Source: Symbiodinium microadriaticum
Taxonomy: Eukaryota; Sar; Dinophyceae; Suessiales; Symbiodiniaceae
NCBI GenBank assembly: GCA_001939145.1
Contig: LSRX01000492.1
Coordinates: 207,062 to 271,061 of the forward strand
DNA length: 64,000 nt
Direction: 5' to 3'
The notes under the pieces are model-generated. The model was not told where the DNA came from. It saw nothing but the letters and a program-made list of their open reading frames with translations, and made no database searches. How positions within the stretch are numbered: the first letter of the stretch is position 1; each line of letters opens with the position of its first letter. Of the stretch, positions 10,301 through 18,422 are shown piece after piece. The position numbers were made by a program, and so were the translations under genes.

Positions 10301-10540
10301 GCAGCTGCTCCTTTAACAGGATCACCCGGAGGCTCCACATATAGTACCATTATGGAATGAGGTCCCAAAAGACTATCCTTATTAAGGTTTTAGGGACCTA
10401 TTCCATAATGGTACTATATATGGAGCCTCTGGGTCATAAATATCCTGGACACCTCCGTCCACATGGATGTCCGCCGCTGTCTCGACTGGCAGTGGTGGTG
10501 CTCGCTCGAGGGCCTCGCTCATCTCGGACAAGACCACATC
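7397..10540 (-). CDS. Predicted multi-exon gene 1, unknown protein, 11 exons
   Basis: Exons, 5' to 3' on the minus strand: 10415-10540, 10184-10332, 9886-9980, 9596-9684, 9285-9330, 9079-9151, 8917-8961, 8701-8740, 8443-8567, 7774-7824, 7397-7474 (stop TAA). From 9886-9980 onward all eight joins keep phase and every intron is GT-AG, including donors GTAAGT (after 8701), GTGAGC (after 9079) and GTGAGG (after 7774). Sample peptides: LSEMSEALERAPPLPVETAA, GASLWWVQTFSSPIAG, YMGTPLQFFRDDIVYRNLY, EKFVREMAASFDARC. The join from 10184-10332 to 9886-9980 does not keep phase with the donor I chose; an earlier donor (GCGGGA|GTTCC) would. An alternative end is a TAA at 8401. Introns hold MITEs E1, C4, M1 and A1 plus telomere-like repeats. 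No family recognised, and the 5' end is not defined. Confidence 0.6.
7500..7770. repeat. CCCTAAA repeat block with a 69-bp duplication
   Basis: Degenerate heptamers fill the predicted last intron of gene 1. The segment beginning aaaccctaaagcc at 7573 is repeated at 7642, a 69-bp tandem duplication. Confidence 0.85.
7834..7936. mobile_element. MITE family A, copy 1
   Basis: Inverted repeats acggttgatgata and tatcatcaacagt bound about 103 bp. The element lies just upstream of the predicted acceptor of the exon at 7774-7824. The family has 11 copies in the window, nearly all flanked by TA. Confidence 0.85.
8170..8354. repeat. Pair of identical 46-bp segments next to an N
   Basis: Bases 8170-8215 are repeated exactly at 8309-8354. 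The first copy ends directly at the ambiguous base 8216. This may be a local duplication or a scaffolding overlap. Confidence 0.8.
9385..9501. mobile_element. MITE family M, copy 1
   Basis: A long palindrome: aaagggcaaaaggagggacc on the left is mirrored by ggtccctccttttgctcttt on the right, 117 bp in all. It lies inside an intron of gene 1. A diverged relative is at 25032. Confidence 0.85.
9801..9900. mobile_element. MITE family C, copy 4
   Basis: It shares gtagaatgtaggac-ttctatattaggaattac and cccccataacagtac with other family C copies; the left arm is diverged. On the minus strand the predicted donor of the intron after exon 9886-9980 (CCTAT|GTACTG) lies inside its terminal repeat. Confidence 0.75.
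9985..10178. repeat. TTTAGGG-like repeat block
   Basis: More than 20 degenerate ttagggttt units, several expanded to tttatagggttt. It lies in an intron between predicted exons of gene 1. Confidence 0.9.
10324..10434. mobile_element. MITE family E, copy 1, predicted to be an intron
   Basis: Inverted repeats of about 34 bp (acccggaggctccacatata and its near mirror) bound 111 bp. The predicted intron is 10333-10414, 82 nt, with donor ATATA|GTACC and acceptor GTGGAG|CC. It joins exons 10415-10540 and 10184-10332 in phase 0. Copy E3 gives another 82-nt intron. Confidence 0.8.
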
Positions 10541-10910
10541 CTCCAAAAACCGGACAAGGTAATGAAGGAATTAGGTGTCCTTACTATGCTTTCAAGGTAG
10601 ACTCCTTAATTCGGGGGTATAGGGGGCTCTCTGGCTACAGTGAGATGGTATATCTCAGCGTCTTTTTTCTAGATTCCAGGGGTTCAGTGTATGACTGTTG
10701 GAGCCAGGACTTTCGCTGCAACCGTCATTCGAAACCTGAGCACATTTAGGCTGGGGCCCTTTCGGACTCAGTGCGATCAAAGTAAATAAGGGACCCGATG
10801 GAATAATAGTTGAAACTTCTCTGCTCCGAACCCTGGCCCTGAACCCTAAACCCTAAAACCCTGAACTCTGAGGAATAGTCTCAAATTATGCGTATAATCA
10901 TTCAGGCGTC

Positions 10911-11004
10911 TACCCATACGCTCCTAAGTAGTTCCTTTTTATGGCTCATATTTAGAATCCTATAAGGTAATCCCAAAAAGGAACTGCGTCGGAGCCTATC
11001 GGTA
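10911..11004. mobile_element. MITE family D, copy 2
   Basis: Starts taccatacgctcctaagtagtt-like and ends aactgc...ggagcctatcggta, matching the family TIR TACCCATAGG...CCTATGGGTA. It is an empty-site example for the nested insertion at 52341. Confidence 0.75.
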
Positions 11005-11005
11005 G

Positions 11006-11080
11006 GTATCAGGAAAGTCCTTGCGAGGCTCGCTCCAGCCGGCTCGCGCCAGCTCCTGCGCTCCCGCACGATGGAGGAAA
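11006..11080 (-). CDS. Predicted exon, unknown protein
   Basis: Minus strand: a GCGCAG acceptor is followed by an open frame reading ELARAGWSEPRKDFPDTYR up to the edge of MITE D2. Other frames are also open, so phase is uncertain. Orientation matches gene 1 downstream. Confidence 0.35.
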
Positions 11081-11099
11081 ACCCCGTAGAAATTAGGGG

Positions 11100-11360
11100 A
11101 CGTAGGTTCTCTCTTTGGGTTTAGGGTTTAGGGTTTATTCAGGTTTTCTCTTTGGGTTTAGGGTTTAGGATTTAGGGTTTAGGGGTTACTTAGGCTTTCT
11201 CTTTGGGGTGAGGGGGGGCAGGGGAGTAAGTCCAAAAATCCTAGACCTGCAAACCTCAGCTCGAGGCTTCAGCGGTCATAGACGTATAGCGGCTGCATGG
11301 TTGGGCAGCAGGGATTGTTAGGGTTTAGGGTTTAGGGCTTAGGGTTTAGGGTCAGGGGAT
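11100..11360. repeat. TTTAGGG-like repeats
   Basis: Blocks of gggtttagggtttag at 11118-11190 and 11318-11355, separated by about 120 bp in which I see only a weak exon-like segment. Confidence 0.75.
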
Positions 11361-11489
11361 TGAAACAAGAAATTGGATTACCGGGTTTTCGGGACTCTGC
11401 TGCAAAGAACAATTCGACAATTCCTCAGAGGTTTGTCCGCACTTTGTAGTGGCCCCACCTGTATCCCAGCTCCCCATCACCAGAGTATA

Positions 11490-11590
11490 CATGTCAAAAC
11501 TTCACCCCCGCACAGACTGCCATCCACGACTCGCGCGCACGCTGTTTTGGCTTGGATGTCGAATGACACATGCAACCAAGACTCATCGTA
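11490..11590 (-). CDS. Possible exon, unknown protein
   Basis: A minus-strand frame reads PKQRARESWMAVCAG and ends at a GGG|GTGAAG donor. Its start is unclear; an ATG lies in frame a little upstream. The plus strand is also open, so this is tentative. Confidence 0.3.
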
Positions 11591-11684
11591 AGACGTGGCA
11601 TCTACGCAATGATAACGTGGAAAGCAACCCCAACATCCTTCCTATTGAAATTCGTGCCCTCAATCCCTACACCATTGCAACACC

Positions 11685-11795
11685 CTACCTTAACATACCA
11701 TTTAGACCAAAACCTACTACTTTTTACAAACCCTAATATGGAATTTTTTATATAGGGACCCTACAAAAAAAGTGGGTTTGGGTAGGTTAAGGTAG
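11685..11795. mobile_element. MITE family G, copy 1
   Basis: Inverted repeats ctaccttaacataccattt and tgggtaggttaaggtag bound about 111 bp with the core tatagggaccctac. The second copy is at 23675. Confidence 0.8.
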
Positions 11796-12039
11796 ACACC
11801 ACAAACAAACAAAAAACTCAAGCCCGACGCCGCCTGCCACCGCCCCTATACTCCCTATACGCTCTCTTCAACCCAAAAGGATGAAAAAATCAACAAACCC
11901 TGAAGGGTTTAGGGTTTAGGGTTTCGTGGCTTAGGGGTTTAGGTTTTAGGCTCAACCCTCAAAACACATCCCAAAACCCTGGACATTAAAGAGCCTTCTG
12001 CCCCTTAAAAGGGTTGAACCTTGAAACCCCCAAAGACAC

Positions 12040-12084
12040 CTGCCGCAGAGCCCGAGCGGCTTTGCCAAGGCGGTGGCCTAGGGC
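12040..12084 (-). CDS. Predicted 45-nt exon, unknown protein
   Basis: Minus strand: acceptor TTTCATCTCAG, then 15 codons reading ALGHRLGKAARALRQ, then donor CAG|GTGTCT. Both ends are phase 0, so it can follow the segment at 12189-12278. This is one of the cleanest splice contexts in the window. Confidence 0.55.
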
Positions 12085-12188
12085 CTGAGATGAAAGCAGC
12101 CGAGCTGGTTTAGGGTTTAGGGTTTAGGGTTTCTTTGCCATCATCCCGAAATTCCTTCGAGATGATGTGAGCAGCGTTGTAAAATTAC

Positions 12189-12278
12189 TGGTTCGCGAAA
12201 ATTTCTGATGCATACGAATGTGCCGTAGTCTTGTGGGGGAAGCGCAACAAGTGCCCCAATAATTGCGAACATGGCAAA
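12189..12278 (-). CDS. Predicted exon next to MITE C1, unknown protein
   Basis: A minus-strand frame reads MFAIIGALVALPPQ, then DYGTFVCIRNFREP, to a CCA|GTAATT donor. The hydrophobic start could be a signal or membrane segment. The upstream edge lies in the terminal repeat of MITE C1, with a possible acceptor TACTTAG. Phase 0 at the donor agrees with exon 12040-12084. Confidence 0.45.
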
Positions 12279-12387
12279 CCCAAAGGGGCCTAAGTACCTA
12301 TATGGTAGAATGTAGGGTTTCTATATTAGGAATTACTATTATGATTTGGGGAATTATTCCCCATAACAGTACCTAGGTTCCTTTGGG
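12279..12387. mobile_element. MITE family C, copy 1
   Basis: cccaaaggggcctaagtacc on the left and acctaggttcctttggg on the right form the inverted repeat. On the minus strand the inner ends read CCTAG|GTACTG and TACTTAG|G, a possible GT-AG intron. Confidence 0.8.
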
Positions 12388-12734
12388 AAAACAGGACTGC
12401 GAAGATGCCTGTTCAAAGGCAATCAGACGCCCGTGTACATCAAAGATGATGATGGCGATGAAGGTCTGAGTGTTGGCGTGTTTCTGTTGTGGCGGTGAGG
12501 AGGAGTTCGAATATGTAGTATATATAATACATATATATATATATATAGAGTATATATAATATACATATACATATACATATATATATATATACATATGCAT
12601 ATATACACGAAACCCCCTGAATTCCCCACCTTCAATATCAACGCTGCAGTGCCAACATCACACATGTACCCAGGCAAGTGGCGGCGGGGATGCAAAGCAA
12701 CGACACCAAGTCCTTCAGCTGTGCGTGCTGGCAT
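12373..12734 (-). CDS. Predicted two-exon ORF, unknown protein (71 aa)
   Basis: Exon 12630-12734 starts at ATG and reads ARTAEGLGVVALHPRRHLPG up to an AAG|GTGGGG donor. Exon 12373-12483 follows a CACAACAG acceptor in phase 0 and reads TQTFIAIIIFDVHGRLIAF, ending at TAG inside the MITE C1 border. The intron carries an AT microsatellite. The first exon overlaps the predicted 3' end of gene 2 (stop at 12715-12717) in another frame, so one of the two models is probably wrong at the overlap. Confidence 0.4.
12515..12606. repeat. AT-rich microsatellite
   Basis: Runs of (at)n and (atac)n inside the predicted intron between 12630 and 12483. Confidence 0.9.
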
Positions 12735-13390
12735 CCTCGGTTACGGCTTTGGAGCCTTGCAGTTCAGGCCGGGCGTGGATCGGATAGATCTCCATGAAGT
12801 CTACACCCTAAGGGTCCATGTGCCCAAACGGCATATACTTTGGCCTTAAAGTAGTCCCTATATAGGAACTTTGAGGCCAAAGTATATACTATTTGGGCAC
12901 ATGTACCCTTAGGGAAACAAACGCGAGGTTCTCTGGCTGACGAAGTTCCAGGTTGGCGCCGAGGCTTTAAGTTGTCGACAGTTAAATAAATATGTGTGAT
13001 TCTACACGGCCTCCAAGGGTTCTGCATGATGGGGGAACATACTTTGCAATGTCTTTCACTTGCTTGCTTAACCCTGTTTGCACTTTCAGCCCTATAAGAA
13101 GTCATGTAACCGCAGCAAGAGAACACACTGGAGTATGGTCAGACTCTAACTTCACTCCGAAGTTCGGGAGTTGCCGTAAGCTGACATGGACATGTGCCTG
13201 AATCAGGGTCATAGCTACTCAGAACCACCTGTGGCGGCTCCCAACACCTATCAGAGTCAGTCATTCCAAGGGTGTGTAGCCTCTGTTTAAGGAATCCTTA
13301 CCTCCAATGGTTGTAGGGTTTTGGAGCAACACGACCTGGGGCTCTGACCAGTTAACAATTATCGCCTTGGTACGCCCCCATATAAGTATG
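12715..13390 (-). CDS. Predicted gene 2, four exons, unknown protein
   Basis: Exons, 5' to 3': 13302-13390, 13008-13092, 12907-12964, 12715-12807 (stop TGA). All three joins keep phase. Sample peptides: GRTKAIIVNWSEPQVVLLQ, ANRVKQASERHCK, LGANLELRQPENLAFVSLR, GVDFMEIYPIHARPELQG. The first exon begins right at MITE A2 (CAACCGTAG|C) and ends at a GAG|GTAAGG donor. The last intron, 12808-12906, is exactly MITE B1, with CTA AGG|GTACAT at the donor and CCCTTAG|GGT at the acceptor. The 43-nt intron 12965-13007 is unusually short and is the weakest join. No family recognised, and the 5' end lies upstream. Confidence 0.6.
12806..12914. mobile_element. MITE family B, copy 1, predicted to be an intron
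   Basis: A 109-bp palindrome with arms ccctaagggtccatgtgccc and a near-exact mirror. The predicted intron (12808-12906, 99 nt) starts and ends inside the arms. Flanking minus-strand exons join at codons CTA AGG | GGT. Confidence 0.85.
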
Positions 13391-13391
13391 C

Positions 13392-13497
13392 TACGGTTGA
13401 TGATGTTAAATCCTGCATTACCCATAATAAGGAAGTTACCATAATTTCCATAGCTTAGGGTCCTTAAGGTAATGCTGGATTTCTATCATCAACAGTA
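13392..13497. mobile_element. MITE family A, copy 2
   Basis: tacggttgatgatgttaaat...atcatcaacagta, 106 bp with TA at both ends. Its left edge abuts predicted exon 13302-13390, supplying the acceptor CAACCGTAG on the minus strand. Confidence 0.88.
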
Positions 13498-13641
13498 TGA
13501 TGTCCCCCCCGCCCCACTATCTCTCACTGCCCAGGAGCCTATAAGTAGCATGAGCGCCTAAACCCTGACCCCAGACCCTAAGCAGGGAACCCTAAAAACC
13601 AAACCGTTTGCCTTACACCCCAATTCCTTAACCCTAACCAT

Positions 13642-13722
13642 CAGGCTCCATGTACCTATTTAGTATATACTCCGGCCCTTGAGTACCTATATAGGAAGCC
13701 CTTTAAGGTCTAAGTATGTACT
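13642..13722. mobile_element. Degenerate MITE, family B-like
   Basis: ggctccatgtacctatttag...aagtatgtacta resembles family B with eroded arms. Low confidence in exact limits. Confidence 0.4.
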
Positions 13723-13833
13723 AACGGAAACCCAGGCAGAAAGGGGGTCCTTGTCAGTCAGTCATGCAGATCGAGCCGTGACAATACAGGGGGGGGGGGG
13801 GGACATTTAGGGTTTAAGGTTGTTTTGAATTTT

Positions 13834-13939
13834 CCCAAAAGCCTAAGTACTATTATGGGGGATACTTCCGCAATCATAACAGCTATTCCTACTATAGGAA
13901 CCCTACACTCTACTATATAGGTACATCGGACCCTTTGGG
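13834..13939. mobile_element. MITE family C, copy 2
   Basis: cccaaaagcctaagtac on the left and gtacatcggaccctttggg on the right; inverted relative to copy 1, same core gaaccctacactctac. Confidence 0.8.
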
Positions 13940-14046
13940 TTTTTAATACTTGTTAATTACACAGGCTTCTATATTACCCGGGATTCGCGAAAGTTGAGGG
14001 CTTAGGTCGCAGTGTTTAGGAGCTGTCAGAATTTCAGTTGTTGAGT

Positions 14047-14232
14047 CTAGGGTTTATAGGGCTGGAATTTAAGGATTGGGCCCAACGCGTAGGAGATGAG
14101 GGCTTCGAACAACTATGCTCACGGTTTAGGGTTGAGGGTTACAACTGTCAAGTGATGCAGACAGATGAATCCTTGCCATTCAGCCCAAGACTCTGTTGAC
14201 AGTTCCATACAGGGAATAAACAGGACAGGCTC
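14047..14232 (-). CDS. Predicted two exons after MITE E2, unknown protein, ends in stop
   Basis: Exon 14146-14232 (29 codons) follows a GACCCTCTCAG acceptor inside MITE E2 and reads EPVLFIPCMELSTESWAEW up to an ACA|GTTGTA donor. Exon 14047-14112 follows GAGCATAG in phase 0 and reads LFEALISYALGPILKFQ to TAG. Both ends and the phase agree, so this is probably the 3' end of a gene whose upstream exon lies beyond E2. Confidence 0.55.
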
Positions 14233-14233
14233 C

Positions 14234-14346
14234 TGAGAGGGTCCATGCGCACTACTTATAATGGAATTCGGTCCTCAAAAAAGCACAGTAGTAGGTAGGT
14301 CTTGTGGCAGCCAATTCCATAATGGTAGTATATAGGGACCCTCTGA
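14234..14346. mobile_element. MITE family E, copy 2
   Basis: tgagagggtccatgcgcact and its mirror ggtagtatatagggaccctctga bound about 113 bp. On the minus strand its arm gives the acceptor CCCTCTCAG used by exon 14146-14232. Confidence 0.8.
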
Positions 14347-14737
14347 TATATAAACAAACAAATAAATACATAAATAAAAAAATATATGTAAAAATAAATG
14401 TATATGTATTTCTATTTCTTATTTATTACACATCTATCTATAATAGTATATATTCTGGGTGATAAAGAGCAGCTTGAAATGAATGCTGTCTTAGATTCGA
14501 CTGGCCCTACCAAGGCGGAGCAGATCCAGTGGGCGGAGGCAGCCAAACCTGAGGAACGCATGCATAAAGCACAGACCCTAAACCCCGAACTACCCTTCAA
14601 ACCATCAAGCCAGAACCATGAAATTAAACCCTAACTGTAATTCCGAAATCAAACTCTGAACCCTACGCTGCACCCTAAACCCTGCATTACACCCTACACC
14701 CTAAATCAAAGGCTGAACCCGAAATACTAACGCTAGT

Positions 14738-14809
14738 TCATATCTGCCCGCGCATCCAACAAGAGATCATCAACGTTTCGGGTTGAGACTTCCTTTCAAG
14801 CAATTCCTT
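14738..14809 (-). CDS. Predicted terminal exon, unknown protein
   Basis: Minus strand: acceptor ACTATTAG, then KELLERKSQPETLMISCW and a TGA at 14738-14740, 24 codons including stop. CCCTAAA-like repeats lie just downstream. The joining exon is not certain. Confidence 0.45.
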   Translation of the reverse strand, partial: KELLERKSQPETLMISCWMRGQI

Positions 14810-14939
14810 CTAATAGTCTCAACAGTGGTTATTGGGGCTTAGTGCGTCCATGTACCTAGGCCTTTGAGGCGGTTCCTAGAGAAGTACCCTAATGCCCGGG
14901 TCTGTGCTGTACCAGTACATAGACCCTTGAGGAGTCATA

Positions 14940-15060
14940 CCCTAGACCCTAAACCCCTAAACCCTAAACCCTAGCCCCTAAACCTGAAACCCTAACCCTA
15001 AACCCTAAACCCTATAAACCCTAAACCCCTAAACCTAAATCCCTAAACCCCAAACCCTAC
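14940..15060. repeat. CCCTAAA repeat block
   Basis: About 14 degenerate heptamers, immediately 3' (minus strand) of predicted exon 15061-15134, whose donor GTAGGG opens the block. Confidence 0.9.
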
Positions 15061-15134
15061 GTTTAGGAGTCAGAGTCTGGGCTTCCGGGGGGTGCTGGGC
15101 TTTATAGCTGCGCAGTCTCAGGCCTTGTGAAGCG
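15061..15134 (-). CDS. Predicted exon, unknown protein
   Basis: Acceptor AACCGTAG, 24 codons reading SYKAQHPPEAQTLTPK near the end, donor AAAC|GTAGGG. It is framed by CCCTAAA repeats on the left and TTTAGGG repeats on the right. Phase 2 at the start and 1 at the end. Confidence 0.5.
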
Positions 15135-15215
15135 CTACGGTTAAGGTTTAGGGTTCAGGGTTTAGGGTTCAGGGTTTAGGGTTTAGGGGTTTAGGGTCTG
15201 AAGAACCCCCCCCCT

Positions 15216-15315
15216 TCCAGTAATCGGTACGAAGTCATGATCAAGGGCTACTATAAGGGTTAGATAAAAAAGTTCGGTAAGCATTGCTGCAGGGGTTCTC
15301 TAACGATTACTGGAA
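15216..15315. mobile_element. MITE-like palindrome (family T)
   Basis: ttccagtaatcggtacg on the left and taacgattactggaa on the right. Its right arm carries the donor TTTCCA|GTAATC of the adjacent minus-strand exon. Confidence 0.65.
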
Positions 15316-15410
15316 AGCTTCGTGAAGCCATTAAGGATCATAAACTTGTCCTCTACATGCATCTTTGAACATATGGACACGCTGATAGGCTCTGTCCAAT
15401 CTTGGTCGTC
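15311..15410 (-). CDS. Predicted exon, unknown protein
   Basis: Acceptor TTTTTACACTTAG, then 33 codons: DDQDWTEPISVSICSK followed by MHVEDKFMILNGFTKLS, then donor CCA|GTAATC within MITE T. Phase 0 at the start, 1 at the end. No family recognised. Confidence 0.58.
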
Positions 15411-15699
15411 CTAAGTGTAAAAAGTCCCAAACACCATGATACTTCCATGTAACTTATCAAAACACCCTGCAAAACAATAAACAACAAACTACGGCTAGCC
15501 ATGAACCCCGAGCCCCCGTAACACCAACAACAGAGGCTACAACACCTTCTAAACACCATTGTCAAGCGCCAAGGCACCCAATCCCCCCCCCCCCTCAATG
15601 CCCAGCCCCCTACAAGTTAAACGCCCTTACTTGTAAGTATTGAGCAAAAGCTCCACACCCTAAACCCCAAATGTTCGCCACTTAAGTCGCAGGGGCATC

Positions 15700-16051
15700 A
15701 GGTGATGAGTGGCATCGGGGAGTCGTGCCACGACCATTCCGATCGTCCCAAGTGGGTGTTGGATCCGAATAAGACCCCCCGACTCAAACCTCCTGCTCAT
15801 TATGATCATGCACATGGGTTAGTGTCAGCAGTGCCGGCAGTGTATGCGAAGGTATGGGTGAACTATGGATGTACTAACTCCTCTGTATGTGGGCTGTGGC
15901 CGATGAACCTCGCATGATCGTTGCAGAACTTGAGGTTTATAAAGGAGCTCATCCCAAGTAACCGCTGTACCCATTGTAGTCTATGCCCAAACCGTTGAAA
16001 GGCTGGTGCGGTGCGGCGCAAGCTACAGGTGAAGAATACGCGAATCTCCAA
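15700..16051. other. Coding-like on both strands, strand unresolved
   Basis: A plus-strand frame (15702-15917) is open for 71 codons and has a GCGAAG|GTATGG donor-like site inside it. The minus strand is open at 15863-16051 with GQ..RLQWVQRLLGMSSF-like sequence and a GTACATCC donor-like site. Neighbouring exons favour the minus strand, but I cannot decide. Confidence 0.3.
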
Positions 16052-16219
16052 TTAGAGGATGCTGCTGAGGTTCCTGTGGGTTGGTGATGTACGGTTTAGG
16101 GTTTAGGGTTCAGGATGTAGGTGAAGTACATAGGGTGGCAGCCTTGCTGCCCCGAGAGCAGTTGAGAAAGCAAGGTTAAGGGTTTATGGTTTAGGGCAAG
16201 ACTCCCAGCTGCACTTGCT

Positions 16220-16681
16220 TCATTCCAGAATTGAAAGCACTCTTTGAGGGTAGGGCAACCTCATCCCCCGGAGTATGTGCTGTCGCTGGTAAACGGTGCG
16301 GAACTCGCAAACTACAGGAATGGGAGTTAGGACTCGGGGCGTCCTTAGGGATAAAGACCCTCTCAATAAGGTCCCTTTTTAAGAGAGCCATGAGTAGGGT
16401 GAAGAAGGGTCCCGTTTAAGAGGTCTCGAAGACTACCTAGGAAGGAAGCAGCAAGCCCAAGGATACGCATGGGTTGTCTTTTTGCGACGCCTCTGGACCC
16501 GCGCTTTGGCCGTGCATAAGGTGGCAGCGGCCCAACCTACTACGTCCAAGCAATGTAGGGGCCTTTCCCAAAATAGTATATTGCCAATTGTTTAGGCCCC
16601 TACATCAAGGTGTTCATGCATGGCCTGCAGCAATACTACTGCCAGTTGCAGTCTTCCGATGTTTATTGGTATATTGCGCAT
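16220..16681 (-). CDS. Predicted gene 3: complete three-exon ORF, unknown 89-aa protein
   Basis: Exon 1 (16604-16681) starts at ATG, with an in-frame TGA immediately upstream, and reads MRNIPINIGRLQLAVVLLQA, a hydrophobic start resembling a signal or anchor sequence. Exon 2 (16437-16536) reads RPKRGSRGVAKRQPMRILGL. Exon 3 (16220-16311) reads CEFRTVYQRQHILRGM and ends at TGA. Phases are 0 and 1 and both joins fit. Intron 1 (67 nt) is occupied by MITE F6 and its donor GAT|GTAGGGG is the MITE end. Intron 2 (125 nt) contains MITE Q1. Both introns therefore look transposon-derived. It is the most complete gene model in the window. Function unknown. Confidence 0.62.
16355..16426. mobile_element. 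MITE family Q, copy 1, inside intron 2 of gene 3
   Basis: agaccctctcaataaggtccc and gggtcccgtttaagaggtct form an imperfect palindrome. A diverged relative lies at 33569. Confidence 0.65.
16552..16606. mobile_element. MITE family F, short copy, inside intron 1 of gene 3
   Basis: aatgtaggggccttt and taggcccctacatc with a shortened centre, 55 bp. Family F full copies are about 100-115 bp (45190, 60664, 63470). Confidence 0.75.
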
Positions 16682-16832
16682 TCATAGTCTGTGAGGATAG
16701 CGGCTTAGGGCGCGGATTTCAAGGTGAGGGCTTTTGCTTAGGTTATAAGGACCTGGGGCATGGGCTTCCTCCCTTTACACCTGACATGTTCGGTGCCCCC
16801 TTAGGCGGTTTAGGGTTTACGGTTTCGGGCAT

Positions 16833-17030
16833 CTACAGTGGGTGGACATTGCCAACAGACTGGCCCCAAAACAGGAAAAGAGCCCGACGCAACACGCAAA
16901 ATACTTGGAATCTGGGACTGTGGGGAGTCTCATGCACGAGTAAGCCACTCCTCAGAGCAATCCCATCTCCAACGGGACGTTGGGTAAGACTCCGCCGATC
17001 TCCAAAAAAACACAGTAAGCCCGACATCAA
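16833..17030 (-). other. Coding-like, frame unresolved
   Basis: All three minus-strand frames are partly open. The longest (16833-17030) is hydrophobic, and another reads SAESYPTSRWRWDCSEEW. Orientation fits the neighbouring genes. Confidence 0.3.
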
Positions 17031-17099
17031 TAAATCTAGCCGCTTCTGTTACAAAAGCCACCTGCTCGCTAACCTGTGAACAATCTGTGGGAATTCCAC

Positions 17100-18010
17100 A
17101 TTATCTCCTTTTTGAGTCGTACCTGTCCAAGACTCTGAACAACAACCTCCATAGCATTGCTTTCGTTTATTTGTTGAAAGCCTTTCCCAAGTGCATTCTA
17201 GGGTTTACCGCGTTGCGGATCCTTGGTTGAACTCGTATCCTGCTGAAGTCCCAAGTATCGGTTATGGACCCCGGGCGCTTCGCTGTGTCTGTGGGCATCC
17301 CATGCCCGTTCGTTGTATGTTGAAGTCTTTTGTACACATCATGCTAAGTTTAAAACAACGGGTCTTCCAGATTCATGCGGGCTTGTGGGGCTAGATATTT
17401 TTACAACCAAACGGAATCGGAGTAGGCAGTGTGTCAGTTCCATGGATGCCAGTGAGGTCGAAAGTAAGCTATCGTTGTGTTGCCGTGGTCATTGTTTCCC
17501 ATTTGCATAGACGAGGGCTTTAGGGATATACTTCCAGTCATATGTGCACCATATCAAGGTCTTCTTCCGCTTTAAACCCTAAACCTTAAACCCTTCTTCC
17601 TCTTTGAGGGTAGACCATAGTATGGTATTTTTCCGCTTTAATCCCTAATCAAAGCCGAAACCCTTATTATTCCTCCTTGGTGAATCTTGAGCTGTTCGTG
17701 GCACAGGGCAGTCCAGCTTTGGGGAGTAGCCAGGGTGATGACAACGGCGGAGAGCGACCGCTCCTCACATTCAGCCTGCGCCCACAAGGGTTTAGGGTTT
17801 CTTTTGGGGCTTACCTGGACCCGAACGAACCTATCTTTTAGGGTTCCCCATTATGATTTCTTTATATAAGTCATTGACTCATTGAACTAAAAAGGTAGGT
17901 TATTTGGGGTTCGGGTAAGGCTTACAGGGCTCACAACACTCTGCCTCATGGCATCAGGTAGGGCCCCAGGCCCATTGAGGTTGAGAGCTGAGAGTTTCGG
18001 GCTTCTGTTT
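17100..18010. other. No gene resolved
   Basis: Short open frames occur on the plus strand (17191-17510) without good splice context. Scattered ccctaaac and gggtttag units occur near 17570-17590, 17785 and 17840. Confidence 0.35.
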
Positions 18011-18015
18011 GGGTA

Positions 18016-18090
18016 CATATTCTACTGCAACTATAATAAGGAACCACCCCCCCCCCAAATTAGTATAGGCAACTCTTAGGCCCGTTTACT
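18016..18090. mobile_element. MITE family F, partial
   Basis: ctataataaggaacc...ttagtataggcaactcttaggccc matches the right half of family F. A poly-C run sits in the middle. Confidence 0.55.
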
Positions 18091-18266
18091 AGCACTCCAC
18101 TAATTAAGGGATTTTGGAAGTTCTGGGCTCTAGGCTTCGGGTTTAGTCAAACTACATGACGGCGTTGCCCAAGGATGCAATCAACTTGACGCACCTGCTT
18201 AGATGCCTCCTACAGACTCGGTGTGTAGTGCAAGACATGATACATCAGAGAGACAAAAGGCAAGAC

Positions 18267-18422
18267 TACTGTTGATGATAGAAGTCCTGCATTACCTTAA
18301 GGACCCTAACTATGGGAACTAAATTCTGGTATATTCCTTACTATGGATAAATGCGGGATATATACATGTATGTGTATATATATATATATATCTCTCTCTC
18401 TCTCTCTCTCTCATCAACCGTA
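18267..18422. mobile_element. MITE family A, copy 3, with a microsatellite in one arm
   Basis: tactgttgatgatagaagtcc at the left and tcatcaaccgta at the right. A (TA)n(TC)n tract at about 18367-18412 interrupts the right arm and lengthens the element to 156 bp. Confidence 0.85.

Noticed and set aside
14398-14634. Plus-strand coding segment (DKEQLEMNAVLDSTGP)
   Set aside because: The peptide looks natural, but no donor is present. The minus strand has a pyrimidine tract with CCTCAG acceptor and a CTTG|GTAGGG donor over the same bases. Strand undecided, so not listed as a gene.
15702-15917. Plus-strand ORF (71 codons) as a definite gene
   Set aside because: It reads well and has a GTATGG donor-like site, but the minus strand is equally open and all neighbours are minus. 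Kept only as an unresolved region.
18267-18422. Family A elements as complete introns like family B
   Set aside because: One end reads CAACAG or CCGTAG and can act as an acceptor (A1, A2, A5), but the donor side does not restore phase in the copies I checked, and A9 lies inside another element. They seem to be carried in introns and are not introns themselves.
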